Shown piece by piece: positions 6,695 through 15,300 of a stretch of DNA of 19,065 nt. A program made the translations under genes and the position numbers. The notes beneath the pieces were generated by a model that saw only the letters and a program-made list of their open reading frames with translations, was not told the origin of the DNA and ran no database searches. Each line of letters starts with the position of its first letter. Position 1 is the stretch's first letter. Source of the DNA: CAZTEB01 sp964612735 (GTDB lineage Bacteria; Patescibacteriota; Microgenomatia; UBA1400; PJMF01); contig CAZTEB010000016.1 of assembly GCA_964612735.1 (NCBI GenBank), positions 1 through 19,065 of the forward strand, read 5' to 3'.

Positions 6695-6928
6695 ATGTCA
6701 GATCCTACAGTAGTCCAGCTTAAGCGAATTAGAGGTCAGCTCGATGGCATCATTAAGATGTATGAAGACGAGCGAGGCTGCGTGGACATCGTGCGCCAAG
6801 TAGTGGCCGCTCGTAACTCACTGGGTACTGTAGCTCGCAAGTTGCTTAGTGGTGAGGCTGTGCGATGCTCCAAAGAGCATAGGCCTCAAGAATTAACCGA
6901 AATTTTAAAAGAAGTATTTAAGTATTAA
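6695..6928 (+). CDS. CsoR/CstR-family transcriptional repressor
   Basis: This 77-residue all-helical DNA-binding protein belongs to the CsoR/RcnR/FrmR/CstR family. Copper-sensing CsoR uses Cys-His-Cys, with the His four residues before the second Cys. Here Cys29 and Cys58 are present at the family spacing of 29, but the His position (54) is Glu. That matches CstR, whose two cysteines react with persulfides, more than a copper sensor. A His at position 62 lies after, not before, the second Cys. The start is 11 nt behind a strong -10 box. The operator overlaps its own promoter, and the next genes encode thioredoxin and its reductase, which supports thiol or sulfur sensing. The family is certain; the inducer is inferred. 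Confidence 0.9.
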   Translation: MSDPTVVQLKRIRGQLDGIIKMYEDERGCVDIVRQVVAARNSLGTVARKLLSGEAVRCSKEHRPQELTEILKEVFKY

Positions 6929-6945
6929 CGTACAAGGAGAACTGT

Positions 6946-7329
6946 ATGACAGATACCTCACAACAAACTCAAGCTAGCGGCGCCGCCCACTGGACGGATG
7001 CTGACTTTCAAGCCAATCTCAAGAAGGCACAAGACGCTGGTAAAGCAGTCTTTGTAGATTTTTATGCTGACTGGTGTGGTCCGTGTCAAATCGCTGCTCC
7101 GATCGTGGACAAGTTGGCCGGTGAGTACGCTGAGACGGCAGAGGTCGTCAAAGTGAACGTCGATGAGAATACTCAGACTGCAGGACAGTTTGGCGTAATG
7201 AGTATTCCTACCGCAATCGTGTTTGGTCCAACTGAAAATGGCATGGAGGAAATCGATAAGCTGATCGGTTTTCGAGGTGAGCCTGGGTATAGGCAGATGT
7301 TGGATAAGGCAGTGGGAGCAAAGCAGTAG
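6946..7329 (+). CDS. trxA: Thioredoxin
   Basis: This cytoplasmic thiol-disulfide reductant keeps the classic active site WCGPC (Trp43-Cys47) and the cis-proline loop SIPT about 42 residues after the active site. A polar N-terminal extension of about 15 residues (Gln/Thr/Ser-rich) makes it 127 residues, longer than the usual 105-110; it is not hydrophobic and is no signal peptide. AAGGAG at 6934-6939 is 6 nt before the ATG. It follows the repressor by 17 bp and is read through into trxB, 2 bp downstream, which would recycle it. Confidence 0.95.
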   Translation: MTDTSQQTQASGAAHWTDADFQANLKKAQDAGKAVFVDFYADWCGPCQIAAPIVDKLAGEYAETAEVVKVNVDENTQTAGQFGVMSIPTAIVFGPTENGMEEIDKLIGFRGEPGYRQMLDKAVGAKQ

Positions 7330-7331
7330 CT

Positions 7332-8399
7332 ATGGCAAACCATACTAAACTCTTGATCATTGGCTCTGGTCCCGCTGGTTACACTGCTGGCATCTATGCC
7401 TCTCGTGCTCAATTGGAGCCAATCATGGTGGCCGGACTCAAGAGTGGTGGTCAGCTGATGAACACTTCTGATGTCGAGAACTATCCAGGTTTCAAAGAAG
7501 GTAAGAATGGTCCTGCCTTGATGATGGAGATGCGGGCTCAGGCTGAGAAGTTTGGAACCACTATAGTTGATAGCTTTGTAACAGCAGTTGATTTTTCTGC
7601 TCGACCTTTTAAAGCCTGGACTGTTCTACCGCCGAATCAAGATCCTGAGGCAACTCTGACACAGCTCAAGCCCGAGGAGTTAGCGTCAGTTATGGCCCAG
7701 ATCAAGACACAGCCACACGAGTACGAAGCTGATAGCGTGATCATCTCTACGGGTGCTTACCCCTTAATGGTGGGCGCCAAAGGTGAGTGGGACTTCATGG
7801 GCAAGGGTTTAAGTACCTGCGCAGTGTGTGACGCTGCTTTCTACAAGGATAAAGATACGGTCGTAGTCGGTGGTGGCGACAGTGCTATGGAAGATACCTT
7901 GGCGTTGACTAAGTTCGCACGCTCAGTGACGATCATCCATCGTCGAGATCAGTTTCGCGCCAGTAAGATCATGCAAGACCGAGTGTTAAATAATCCTAAA
8001 GTAAAGGTGTTATGGAACACAACTCTGTTGGAAGTGGCTGGATCCGGTGTCGTAGAAAAAATTAAAGTCAATGAGAATGGTCAAGAAAAAGAATATGCCG
8101 TTCAGGGTGTGTTTATTGCGATAGGTCACAAGCCAATGACGCAGTTGTTTGCAGATCAAGTTGTGTTAGATGATCACGGCTTTGTGATCACTCGAGTTAG
8201 TCCGTCTAAGGCTGGTGTCGATGCTGCTGCGGCTGCACTCAAAGAAGATGGATTGCTGGCCTTTCCCACTATGACGTCGGTAGAAGGGGTGTTTGCAGCT
8301 GGAGACGTAGTAGACTTGCGGTACAAGCAGGCTGTCACGGCAGCAGGTCAGGGTTGCATGGCGGCTTTGGATGCTGAGCGGTGGTTGGAAGCAAGGTAG
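7332..8399 (+). CDS. trxB: Thioredoxin reductase
   Basis: This flavoenzyme passes electrons from NADPH to thioredoxin. It shows the FAD site GSGPAG (11-16), the redox pair CAVCD (Cys163, Cys166), the NADPH motif GGGDSAMED followed by HRRDQFRA, and the C-terminal GVFAAGDV. All catalytic parts are present. At 355 residues it is longer than the usual 310-330. The extra residues lie in a Pro/Gln/Leu-rich insertion before the CxxC domain (around residues 95-135) and in an Ala-rich loop (around 295-315). The start is 2 bp after trxA with no close Shine-Dalgarno sequence, so it is probably translated by coupling. Confidence 0.95.
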   Translation: MANHTKLLIIGSGPAGYTAGIYASRAQLEPIMVAGLKSGGQLMNTSDVENYPGFKEGKNGPALMMEMRAQAEKFGTTIVDSFVTAVDFSARPFKAWTVLPPNQDPEATLTQLKPEELASVMAQIKTQPHEYEADSVIISTGAYPLMVGAKGEWDFMGKGLSTCAVCDAAFYKDKDTVVVGGGDSAMEDTLALTKFARSVTIIHRRDQFRASKIMQDRVLNNPKVKVLWNTTLLEVAGSGVVEKIKVNENGQEKEYAVQGVFIAIGHKPMTQLFADQVVLDDHGFVITRVSPSKAGVDAAAAALKEDGLLAFPTMTSVEGVFAAGDVVDLRYKQAVTAAGQGCMAALDAERWLEAR

Positions 8400-8424
8400 A
8401 TATAACTAGAACAAGGAGAACATA

Positions 8425-9741
8425 ATGTCTAACCCTCACGTCCAAGCCATTCAACAACTCGAACAAGTTGCCAAGCTACTTCGAGACCACTATTCTGAAG
8501 CAGACCGACCTCGCTTCGATGCTGCCATCGAACAGCTCAAGAAGCCAGATCGAGTGATCGAGGATGAGCTTTCGGTCAAGATGGACGACGGCTCAACCAA
8601 GACTTTCCCGGCATATAGATCACAGCATAACAATGCTCGTGGCCCTTACAAAGGTGGTGTGCGATTTCACCCCGGTGTAACCAAAGAAGAAGTGATGGCG
8701 CTCTCTACCTGGATGACCTGGAAGTGCGCTACTACTGGCATTCCCTATGGTGGTGGCAAGGGTGGCGTGATCGTCGACCCTCGCCAACTCAGCCAAAGTG
8801 AGTTGCAGCAGCTCAGCCGAGCCTACGCTCGATTATTAGCTGAACACATCGGTCCTTGGGTGGATAGTCCCGCCCCAGATGTCAACACCAATGGTCAAAT
8901 CATGGCATGGTTCGTAGATGAGTATCAGCAGATTTTAGCCGAAAACGGTTTTACGCTGCCTGAGAATCCACTGGCAGCTTTCACCGGCAAACCACTCGAA
9001 CTAGGTGGTTCGGCTGGTCGAGAAGAGGCGACTGGCTTGGGTGGTGTGTACATGCTTGAGCAACTAACTGACAAGCTGAAGCTTGGTCGTAAGAAAGATA
9101 TCACAATTGCTATCCAAGGCTTTGGCAATGTGGGCTATTGGTTTGCGTATCACGCAGACAAACTTGGCTACACAGTGGTAGCAGTATCTGACTCTAAAGG
9201 TGGTGTTTTCGTAGAGCAGGGTCTCGATCCTGCCAAGACTCTAGAGTGCAAGCGCGAACATGGCTCAATTCAAGAGTGTCTTTGTGTAGATGGCGTTTGT
9301 AGTCCTGATCATGGCAAGACGATCACTAATGAAGAACTATTGCTACTTGATGTCGATGTGTTAGTTCCTTCGGCTCTTGAGGGTGTGATTACAGCTGACA
9401 ACGCTAAAGACATCAAAGCATCAATCATCATCGAGATGGCCAATGGCCCCACTACTCCTGAGGCAGATGAGATTCTGACTAAGTCAGGTGTGGTTCAAGT
9501 GCCCGATGTGCTAGCAAATGCTGGTGGTGTTACTACTTCATATCTCGAGTGGGCCCAGAACCTACAAGGATACTACTGGGATCGTGATGAGGTGATCGAT
9601 AAGCTTAAAGCCAAAATGGATGCTGCTTTTGAAGATTTTTGGCAGATGCGCGAGGAGATCAAGGGTTCTGACCGTATAGCTGTCTATGCAATTGCTGTCA
9701 AAAAGGTAGTCGATACTATGATCCTCAGGGGTCGAGTCTAA
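8425..9741 (+). CDS. gdhA: Glutamate dehydrogenase (Glu/Leu/Phe/Val family)
   Basis: This enzyme interconverts glutamate and 2-oxoglutarate plus ammonia. It has the substrate-binding motif YKGGVRFHP (Lys76), the catalytic lysine in GGGKGG (Lys112), the PAPDVNTN segment and the nucleotide-binding GFGNVG followed by VAVSDSKGG. The acidic residue after the second strand suggests NAD+ preference. The 438 residues match the hexameric bacterial/archaeal type. Unusual is a cysteine cluster in the coenzyme domain: Cys275, Cys285, Cys287, Cys292 and His296, where most relatives have a short loop lacking cysteines. ACAAGGAG lies 6 nt before the ATG, identical to the site in front of trxA. It is the last gene of the repressor-trx operon, 25 bp after trxB. 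The exact amino-acid substrate is not proven by sequence. Confidence 0.93.
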   Translation: MSNPHVQAIQQLEQVAKLLRDHYSEADRPRFDAAIEQLKKPDRVIEDELSVKMDDGSTKTFPAYRSQHNNARGPYKGGVRFHPGVTKEEVMALSTWMTWKCATTGIPYGGGKGGVIVDPRQLSQSELQQLSRAYARLLAEHIGPWVDSPAPDVNTNGQIMAWFVDEYQQILAENGFTLPENPLAAFTGKPLELGGSAGREEATGLGGVYMLEQLTDKLKLGRKKDITIAIQGFGNVGYWFAYHADKLGYTVVAVSDSKGGVFVEQGLDPAKTLECKREHGSIQECLCVDGVCSPDHGKTITNEELLLLDVDVLVPSALEGVITADNAKDIKASIIIEMANGPTTPEADEILTKSGVVQVPDVLANAGGVTTSYLEWAQNLQGYYWDRDEVIDKLKAKMDAAFEDFWQMREEIKGSDRIAVYAIAVKKVVDTMILRGRV

Positions 9742-9761
9742 GCAGTTTGGCATTCTGCCTC

Positions 9762-9790
9762 CTGTCAAGAAGCCTAGTTTTGTGTATAAT
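9762..9790 (+). promoter_or_regulatory. rpoD promoter
   Basis: CTGTCA (9762-9767), a 17-nt spacer and a perfect TATAAT (9785-9790) precede rpoD. Transcription would start near 9797 and leave a 30-nt leader without a Shine-Dalgarno site. The leader contains an inverted repeat ATCTAG (9796-9801)/CTAGAT (9812-9817) that could form a small stem-loop. Confidence 0.68.
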
Positions 9791-9826
9791 GTCACATCTA
9801 GCTAGCACAGACTAGATCACCCCACT

Positions 9827-11122
9827 ATGGCAAGCTCCACCAAAAAGAAAACGACCAAGACTAGCTCAAGTAGTAAGAAGTCTGCGTCGACTACTAAGAA
9901 GACAGCCGCCAAGAAGGCTACTTCTACAAAAAAAAGCACAGCTCCTAAGACTGCTAAAAAGTCTGGCGCCAAGAAAGAAAGCACGAAGGCTTCTAAGGCG
10001 ACTGCAGCACCTAAAAAAGATGCTAGTAAGCCCGTCAAAGTTCCTAAGGCTCTTCAAGACGATATTAAGAAACTATTTAAAAAAGCAAAAGCTCGTGGGT
10101 ACGTTACTCAGGAAGAAGTACTCGACGTGTTTGTCGAGCCAGAGTTGTACTTAGATTTACTCGATGACTTTTATCATGACGTCATTGCCCAGACCATCGA
10201 TATCTTCGAGTCTGTCACAGAAGATGATGATCAAGCTGATGTCAGCGAGATTCAGCGTGAACTTGAGATCTTGAGCAGCTTGGATAGTGACGGCTCATCT
10301 GATCCTGTCAGGATGTACCTTAAGGAAATCGGTAGGATTCCTCTTTTGAACCGTGAAGACGAAATTAGACTAGCTCAGAAGGCTGAAGCTGGTGATTTAA
10401 AAGCAAAGAAGAAACTAACTGACTCCAATCTGCGATTAGTTGTTTCCATCGCCAAGAAGTACATCGGTCGTGGTATGACGTTCCTGGATCTGATCCAAGA
10501 AGGTAACAAAGGTTTAATTCGTGCAGTCGAGAAATATGACTGGACCAAGGGCTTTAAGTTCAGCACCTATGCCACTTGGTGGATTCGCCAAGCTATTACT
10601 CGTGCTATCGCTGACCAAGCTCGAACGATCCGCATTCCTGTCCACATGGTCGAGACTATCAATAAATTGATGCGTACCGCCCGTAAGCTGATGCAGGATC
10701 TGGGTCGTGAGCCCACACCTGAAGAAATCGGCAAGGCTATGGAGATGGACCCAGATAAGGTCCGCGAAATCCTCAAGATATCTCAAAATACTACTTCTCT
10801 GGAAAACCCCGTCGGTGATAGTGAAGATGATAGTGTGCTTGGCGACTTCATTGCTGACGATCGCCAGATCTCACCCTACGATGCTACTTCGCAGCAGATG
10901 CTGCGTGAGAACATCGGAGAAGTGCTTGGCGCTTTGTCTGACCGTGAAGCTCGTGTGCTCAAGATGCGCTTTGGCCTTCAGGGTGGCAAGGCTATGACAC
11001 TTGAGGAAGTTGGTCAGAAGTTCGGTGTAACTCGCGAGCGTATTCGACAGATCGAGGCCAAGGCTCTGCGAAAACTTCGTCACCCCAGTCGTCGCAAACG
11101 GCTTCAAGACTTTTTGGAGTAA
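9827..11122 (+). CDS. rpoD: Primary RNA polymerase sigma factor (sigma-70)
   Basis: This is the housekeeping sigma factor. Residues 1 to about 70 are a Lys/Ala/Ser/Thr tail resembling a histone H1 tail. A region 1.1-like helical segment follows (about 74-130), then region 1.2 from Asp159 (DPVRMYLKEIGRIPLL). Region 2 contains the core-binding and -10 recognition helices, with TYATWWIRQAITRAI at about 247-261. Region 3 is next, and region 4 ends in the helix-turn-helix VTRERIRQIEAKALRKLRHP, which reads -35 boxes. All regions are intact. The TATAAT and TTGACA-like boxes found in this window fit it. Similar basic tails occur in actinobacterial HrdB-type factors. It has its own promoter and ends 27 bp before a lipoprotein gene. 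Confidence 0.97.
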   Translation: MASSTKKKTTKTSSSSKKSASTTKKTAAKKATSTKKSTAPKTAKKSGAKKESTKASKATAAPKKDASKPVKVPKALQDDIKKLFKKAKARGYVTQEEVLDVFVEPELYLDLLDDFYHDVIAQTIDIFESVTEDDDQADVSEIQRELEILSSLDSDGSSDPVRMYLKEIGRIPLLNREDEIRLAQKAEAGDLKAKKKLTDSNLRLVVSIAKKYIGRGMTFLDLIQEGNKGLIRAVEKYDWTKGFKFSTYATWWIRQAITRAIADQARTIRIPVHMVETINKLMRTARKLMQDLGREPTPEEIGKAMEMDPDKVREILKISQNTTSLENPVGDSEDDSVLGDFIADDRQISPYDATSQQMLRENIGEVLGALSDREARVLKMRFGLQGGKAMTLEEVGQKFGVTRERIRQIEAKALRKLRHPSRRKRLQDFLE

Positions 11123-11142
11123 TCTCCTCATCACGTTATACT
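11114..11142 (+). promoter_or_regulatory. Promoter of the lipoprotein gene
   Basis: TATACT (11137-11142) ends 7 nt before the ATG at 11150, so the message should be nearly leaderless. TTGGAG (11114-11119), inside the last codons of rpoD, is a modest -35 box at 17 nt. Confidence 0.48.
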
Positions 11143-11149
11143 GCTGTAT

Positions 11150-11629
11150 ATGAAAAAGCTACTTGGTGGTGTAGTGCTGCTAGCACTGGCTGGTAGTTTG
11201 TCAGCTTGCAGTGTTATCGAGACAAAACCAGTAGAAGTGGTAGAGACAATTGGTGAGCGGATGGGTATGAAGCAAGTTTTGCCGACACCTTCGTCACAGA
11301 CTGAGCTGACGGCCCACTTCGAGATCACTACGTTTGGTACACAGCGCACCTTTTCTGCAGCTATGTATCACAATCAATCTGACGACGTGTACATAGAAGC
11401 TTCAGATCCTAGTGTCGTGCGCGTCAAGCGAGCGGGTAGTACTTGGGATGATTTTTTTAGTACGCTGCCGTTTGAGTTGACCAAAGACTGTTTGGTGACG
11501 GGGACACAGCAGACGTACTGTAGCTCAGAGGCAGTACAACTGCGGTTTATACTCAATGGCGAAGATACGCCCAATGCTCTCAAGCTGCCTATTCAGGACG
11601 GGGATTATCTAGAGGTGCGGTATAACTAA
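11150..11629 (+). CDS. Small secreted lipoprotein of unknown function
   Basis: The N-terminus is a classic lipoprotein signal: MKK, a hydrophobic stretch, then the lipobox LSAC with the lipid-modified cysteine at residue 20. The mature part of about 140 residues is soluble and probably beta-rich. Two further cysteines (114 and 124) are close enough to form a disulfide outside the cell. I do not assign a family. It follows rpoD with its own -10 box, and its stop codon overlaps the stop of the convergent 223-residue gene by a few bases, with no room for a terminator between them. Confidence 0.85.
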   Translation: MKKLLGGVVLLALAGSLSACSVIETKPVEVVETIGERMGMKQVLPTPSSQTELTAHFEITTFGTQRTFSAAMYHNQSDDVYIEASDPSVVRVKRAGSTWDDFFSTLPFELTKDCLVTGTQQTYCSSEAVQLRFILNGEDTPNALKLPIQDGDYLEVRYN

Positions 11630-12297
11630 GGGTTAATATCAGCTGGTAGATGCTCAACAGCAGTTTTGAGTTGCTGAATAACCGCATTTCCAAGTTTCAG
11701 ATATTTTTTTTCAATTGTATTTGTACTTTCAACTAACTTCTTCGATAAGTCTGGCTTCGATGCACTGATGGTATCTGCATATGTGCGAGCTGCGTCAAAA
11801 ACTTGATTAAGTGAATGCTGTATTTCAAGTAAGAAGAAGAAGCGCGGTGCTAATTTCTCTGCTAACGTTCCAAATAGTTCTCTAAGTATTGGATCAACTC
11901 GGTCAAGATTTTCTCCATCCATCATGCCTGTGACATTTTCAATACTATTTTGAGAAAGCTCTTGATATAGTTTGTCGAGAATAGCAAAAAAAGCTAAGAA
12001 ATTTTTCGAACTAGTTGCATACTCTCCACCCCTTACAATTAAATTTGGTGAAATGCTTTGCCAATTTTTTTCAATTGCTGATTGTTGAAAAGCTCTAATT
12101 TCTTGAAGGAAGGCTTGGGAAACACTATCTGTTTTGTTTGTGAGTTCTTTTTCTAGTAGTGCAATCTCTTTGCTAATTTCATGGCCAGCAGCTAGCGGTA
12201 TCGGTAACTTATCAACTAGCTTTGAGTAAGCAGTTGTAATTCGTTGTCTAAGGTGATCGGGTAGTTGGGGAGCGGATAGGGGAAGTTCGCCAGCCAC
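11626..12297 (-). CDS. Hypothetical helical protein, 223 residues
   Basis: I do not recognise this protein. It looks all-helical, with long charged amphipathic stretches, no signal peptide, no clear transmembrane segment and no catalytic motif. The only strongly hydrophobic patch, around FFFLLEIQ, is too short and flanked by charges. The GTG start at 12297 is 3 nt behind the stop of the surface protein, with no good Shine-Dalgarno sequence, so translation probably depends on ribosomes ending the surface gene. Its base composition is more AT-rich than that of its neighbour. Being in one operon suggests a role with the surface protein on the cytoplasmic side, but that is only context. Confidence 0.72.
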   Translation of the reverse strand: MAGELPLSAPQLPDHLRQRITTAYSKLVDKLPIPLAAGHEISKEIALLEKELTNKTDSVSQAFLQEIRAFQQSAIEKNWQSISPNLIVRGGEYATSSKNFLAFFAILDKLYQELSQNSIENVTGMMDGENLDRVDPILRELFGTLAEKLAPRFFFLLEIQHSLNQVFDAARTYADTISASKPDLSKKLVESTNTIEKKYLKLGNAVIQQLKTAVEHLPADINP

Positions 12298-12300
12298 TTT

Positions 12301-15300
12301 CTACCCAACTATCATCAAAAACACTGCTTTGACGCCGAGTAGGATCCCCACAGCCAGCCAGTAGAACCACTGGGCGATGAAGGCTAAGATCGAGCCATCG
12401 GGATAGACGCTAGTTTGAGATAAGAAGTAGAACAGAGCTGCGATCACACCGGTGGTGGCGACGCCGAGTACTAGTTTAAAGGCTTTTCTGTCTGGTGAGA
12501 TGATGAGCTCGATGATGACGAGACCCAACATCTGGATCAAGAGCAAGATCCAGGGTAAGTGATAGATAAGCCAGTTGCCAACGGTGCTGTCACCCAAGAC
12601 GCTGCCAAGGCCTCCATCAGCTTCTGAGTTTTGTTGATCTTCAGTTAGGTCTAGAGTTTCATCAGTGGTATCACCAAGTACGTCTCCAGCAGGTACAAAC
12701 CCTTCAGCTGGGGCTCCAGGTAAGACTCCAGGTGCTCCACCGATTTGCCCGGTGTTCACTTCATTTGAGTTGGCGCTTTGGTTGTTGGCGTTATCGACGG
12801 CGCGGACGACGAAGAAGTAGTTGCCAGCACCTAGGCCTTGAACAGTGTAGTTAGTGGTGTTACCGACTCGAGCTGCGTAGAGATACTGACCACTAGTAGT
12901 GCCGTAGTAGATGATGTAATCAACGGCATCAGTGACAGCAGTCCAGCCCAAGGTGGCTGAGCCAGCTCCGGTACCGTTTAGACTCAAGGTCGGTGCGCCG
13001 GGAGCCGTTTTATCGACGATCAGATCTTTGCTGACTGATTCGCTGTTACCAGCACTATCAAAAGCAGTTAAGGTCACTTTCCATGTTCCTTCAGTCAGTT
13101 GATCGAGTTCAGTTTCGAAGATATCGGGAGCTAATGACTTAGTATATGAAGTACTGGTGCCATCGAGCTTCCAGTTGATTTCATACTTATCGACACCAGT
13201 ATTGTCTTCAGCCTCTTCCCAAGTAGCAGTGCTGCGATCAGCGCTGGTGGGGTTGGGGCTGACGTTGAAGTTGCGTGGACCTTCGGTCAGTGGTGTACTG
13301 TCCCAACGGACTACCTTAATGCCAGTATCTGAATAGTTGCCAGCTTTGTCGAGTGCTCGGTAGTACAGAATATGGCTGCCTTCACCAGGTGGGTTGAACG
13401 AGACGCTAGTACTAGTGGTGGTTGTCCAAGTGCCACTGTCACTATTCCACTGGTACTCAATCTGTTCAGTACCGTAAATAGGATCGCTGTTGTCTGTTGC
13501 AGTCAGCGTAATGGTTGGCTCAGTGATGTACCAGTCGTTATTGCCGTCAGGATCAGTGGGATCGATAGTCAGAGCAATCTCAGGGATAGTTACGTCATAG
13601 ACGATGGTAATGTTGTACGAATCTTCGATGTTGCCAGCAGTGTCTACGGCATGAGATGTGACTGTGTAGATATCTTCATCGATGTCAGCGACAGTGTAAG
13701 TCCAGGTCTCAGTTCCAGTAGCGATGACGCGAGTGGTGCTTTCACTACCAGCTACCCAAGTGGCTCCATTCCAGAAGAAACCGTCTTCGTCACGTTCGAT
13801 AGAGAGCTCAACTCGACTGATACCAGAGCTATCACTAGCAGTACCGCTGACGGTGCCGTCCCAGTCATTGATAATGACTACGCTGTCATCGCCAGAATTG
13901 GTTGGAACTTCAATAGTACTGGTCGGATCGGTAGTGTCTAGTTCCAGCTCGTACTCACAACTTGACTTTGATTCTCGATTACCGAGTCCAGCGTCAAGCG
14001 TAAGATCATCAGCTACGTCCTCAGCAATAGTGTACAGACAGTACTCGCCGTCGCCATCAGTGAGGGTCTCGGTGAATGATCCAGTTAAAAAGTCATCGGT
14101 GCTCAAAAGTGAAGCGACGCCACCATTAAAGGTGTACCACAGCTCTACTTTCTTAACTTCGGTATCAACATCGTCGAAAGTGTAGGAGATGGTTTGGGCA
14201 CTTGAGCTACTGATAGCTGGCCCTGTAGGACTGGTGATACCTGACGTTGGAGCGATCTGCTCTCTAATTGCGAAGCCGCCGTTAGCTGCTATGTAGGAAG
14301 CTTCAGAGAAGATGCCCGTTAGGTTGCTAAAGTCGTCATACTCGAAGTCACTTGGGCTAGCTGTAGCGATGTTGAAGCCGTCCCAGTTGGACCAGGCGCC
14401 TTGATTACCAGCTAAGTCGACAGCTCGGAATCGATGAACGTTGATAGCGCCATCACTGAAGTTCGGTGACCAAGTACAGACACCTGCTACACACGATACG
14501 CCTGAGCCATAGGTGTTCATATTTAGTATACCTGTGCCAGGAGCTGAACCATTGAGATTTGATCGTCGATATTGGTACTCGTAGTAATCTACATTAGGAT
14601 CAGAGTTTTCTGTGAAGGTCATGTCTACTCTGCCACCAGCGCCGTCAGTGAGGCGAGTGAAGAAAGGCGATGATGTCCAGCCGGTGGCATCTGGAGCTGT
14701 AGTGTCGATCCAGAATGGGCCTAAGTGCTCAGTGGCTGTCCAGTTGCCAGCATTATCTACAGTGGCGATATGGAAGTAGTGAGCGGTGCCGTCAGCTAGG
14801 CTGGGGCTCGTCTCTGAAGAATCACTCTCTTCATACTCTTTGACGACAGGACCAGTCATAGTGGTTGGATCAGTGTTCCACTCAGTATAGAAGCCGTCGA
14901 CACCTGATAAGTTGTCGCTAGCACCAGACCAGGTTACGTCTATGGTGTCATCATTGCTCCAAGTGGATACGGTGTGACTGGTTGAAACTGGAGTAGGGTC
15001 AATGGGATCAGTGTTGTCGACTACGATAGCGACAGAGTCTTCAGAACCAGGACCTCTGTTATCAGCCTTATCTCTAGCTGCTAAGTGGACGGTGTAATCG
15101 CCATCGGGAACGGTGGTGGTGTCCCAGCTGAAGCTTGGGTTGACCACTGGGCCATCATGATACACGGTACCAGGGCCAGCAACTACGCTGTTGCTGCTGT
15201 TTCTGACCACAAAGTAATAGCGTAACAAGTTATCGTCTGAAACAGTGCCTGTAGGTGTAATGGTGCCACTTACAAAGTCGCCATCGCTGGGATCATCGAC

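Noticed and set aside
6695..6928. Assignment of the repressor as a copper sensor (csoR)
   Set aside because: The conserved His ligand position is Glu and no copper transporter or chaperone is nearby.
9741..9760. A possible terminator after gdhA (GGCA-TTC-TGCC)
   Set aside because: The stem is only 4 bp and no T-tract follows, so it is not supportable as an intrinsic terminator.
13372..14185. Two plus-strand ORFs of 189 and 153 residues inside the surface protein gene
   Set aside because: They are low-complexity Ser/Val-rich shadows of the Thr/Asp/Ser-rich modules on the minus strand, with no promoter or ribosome site.
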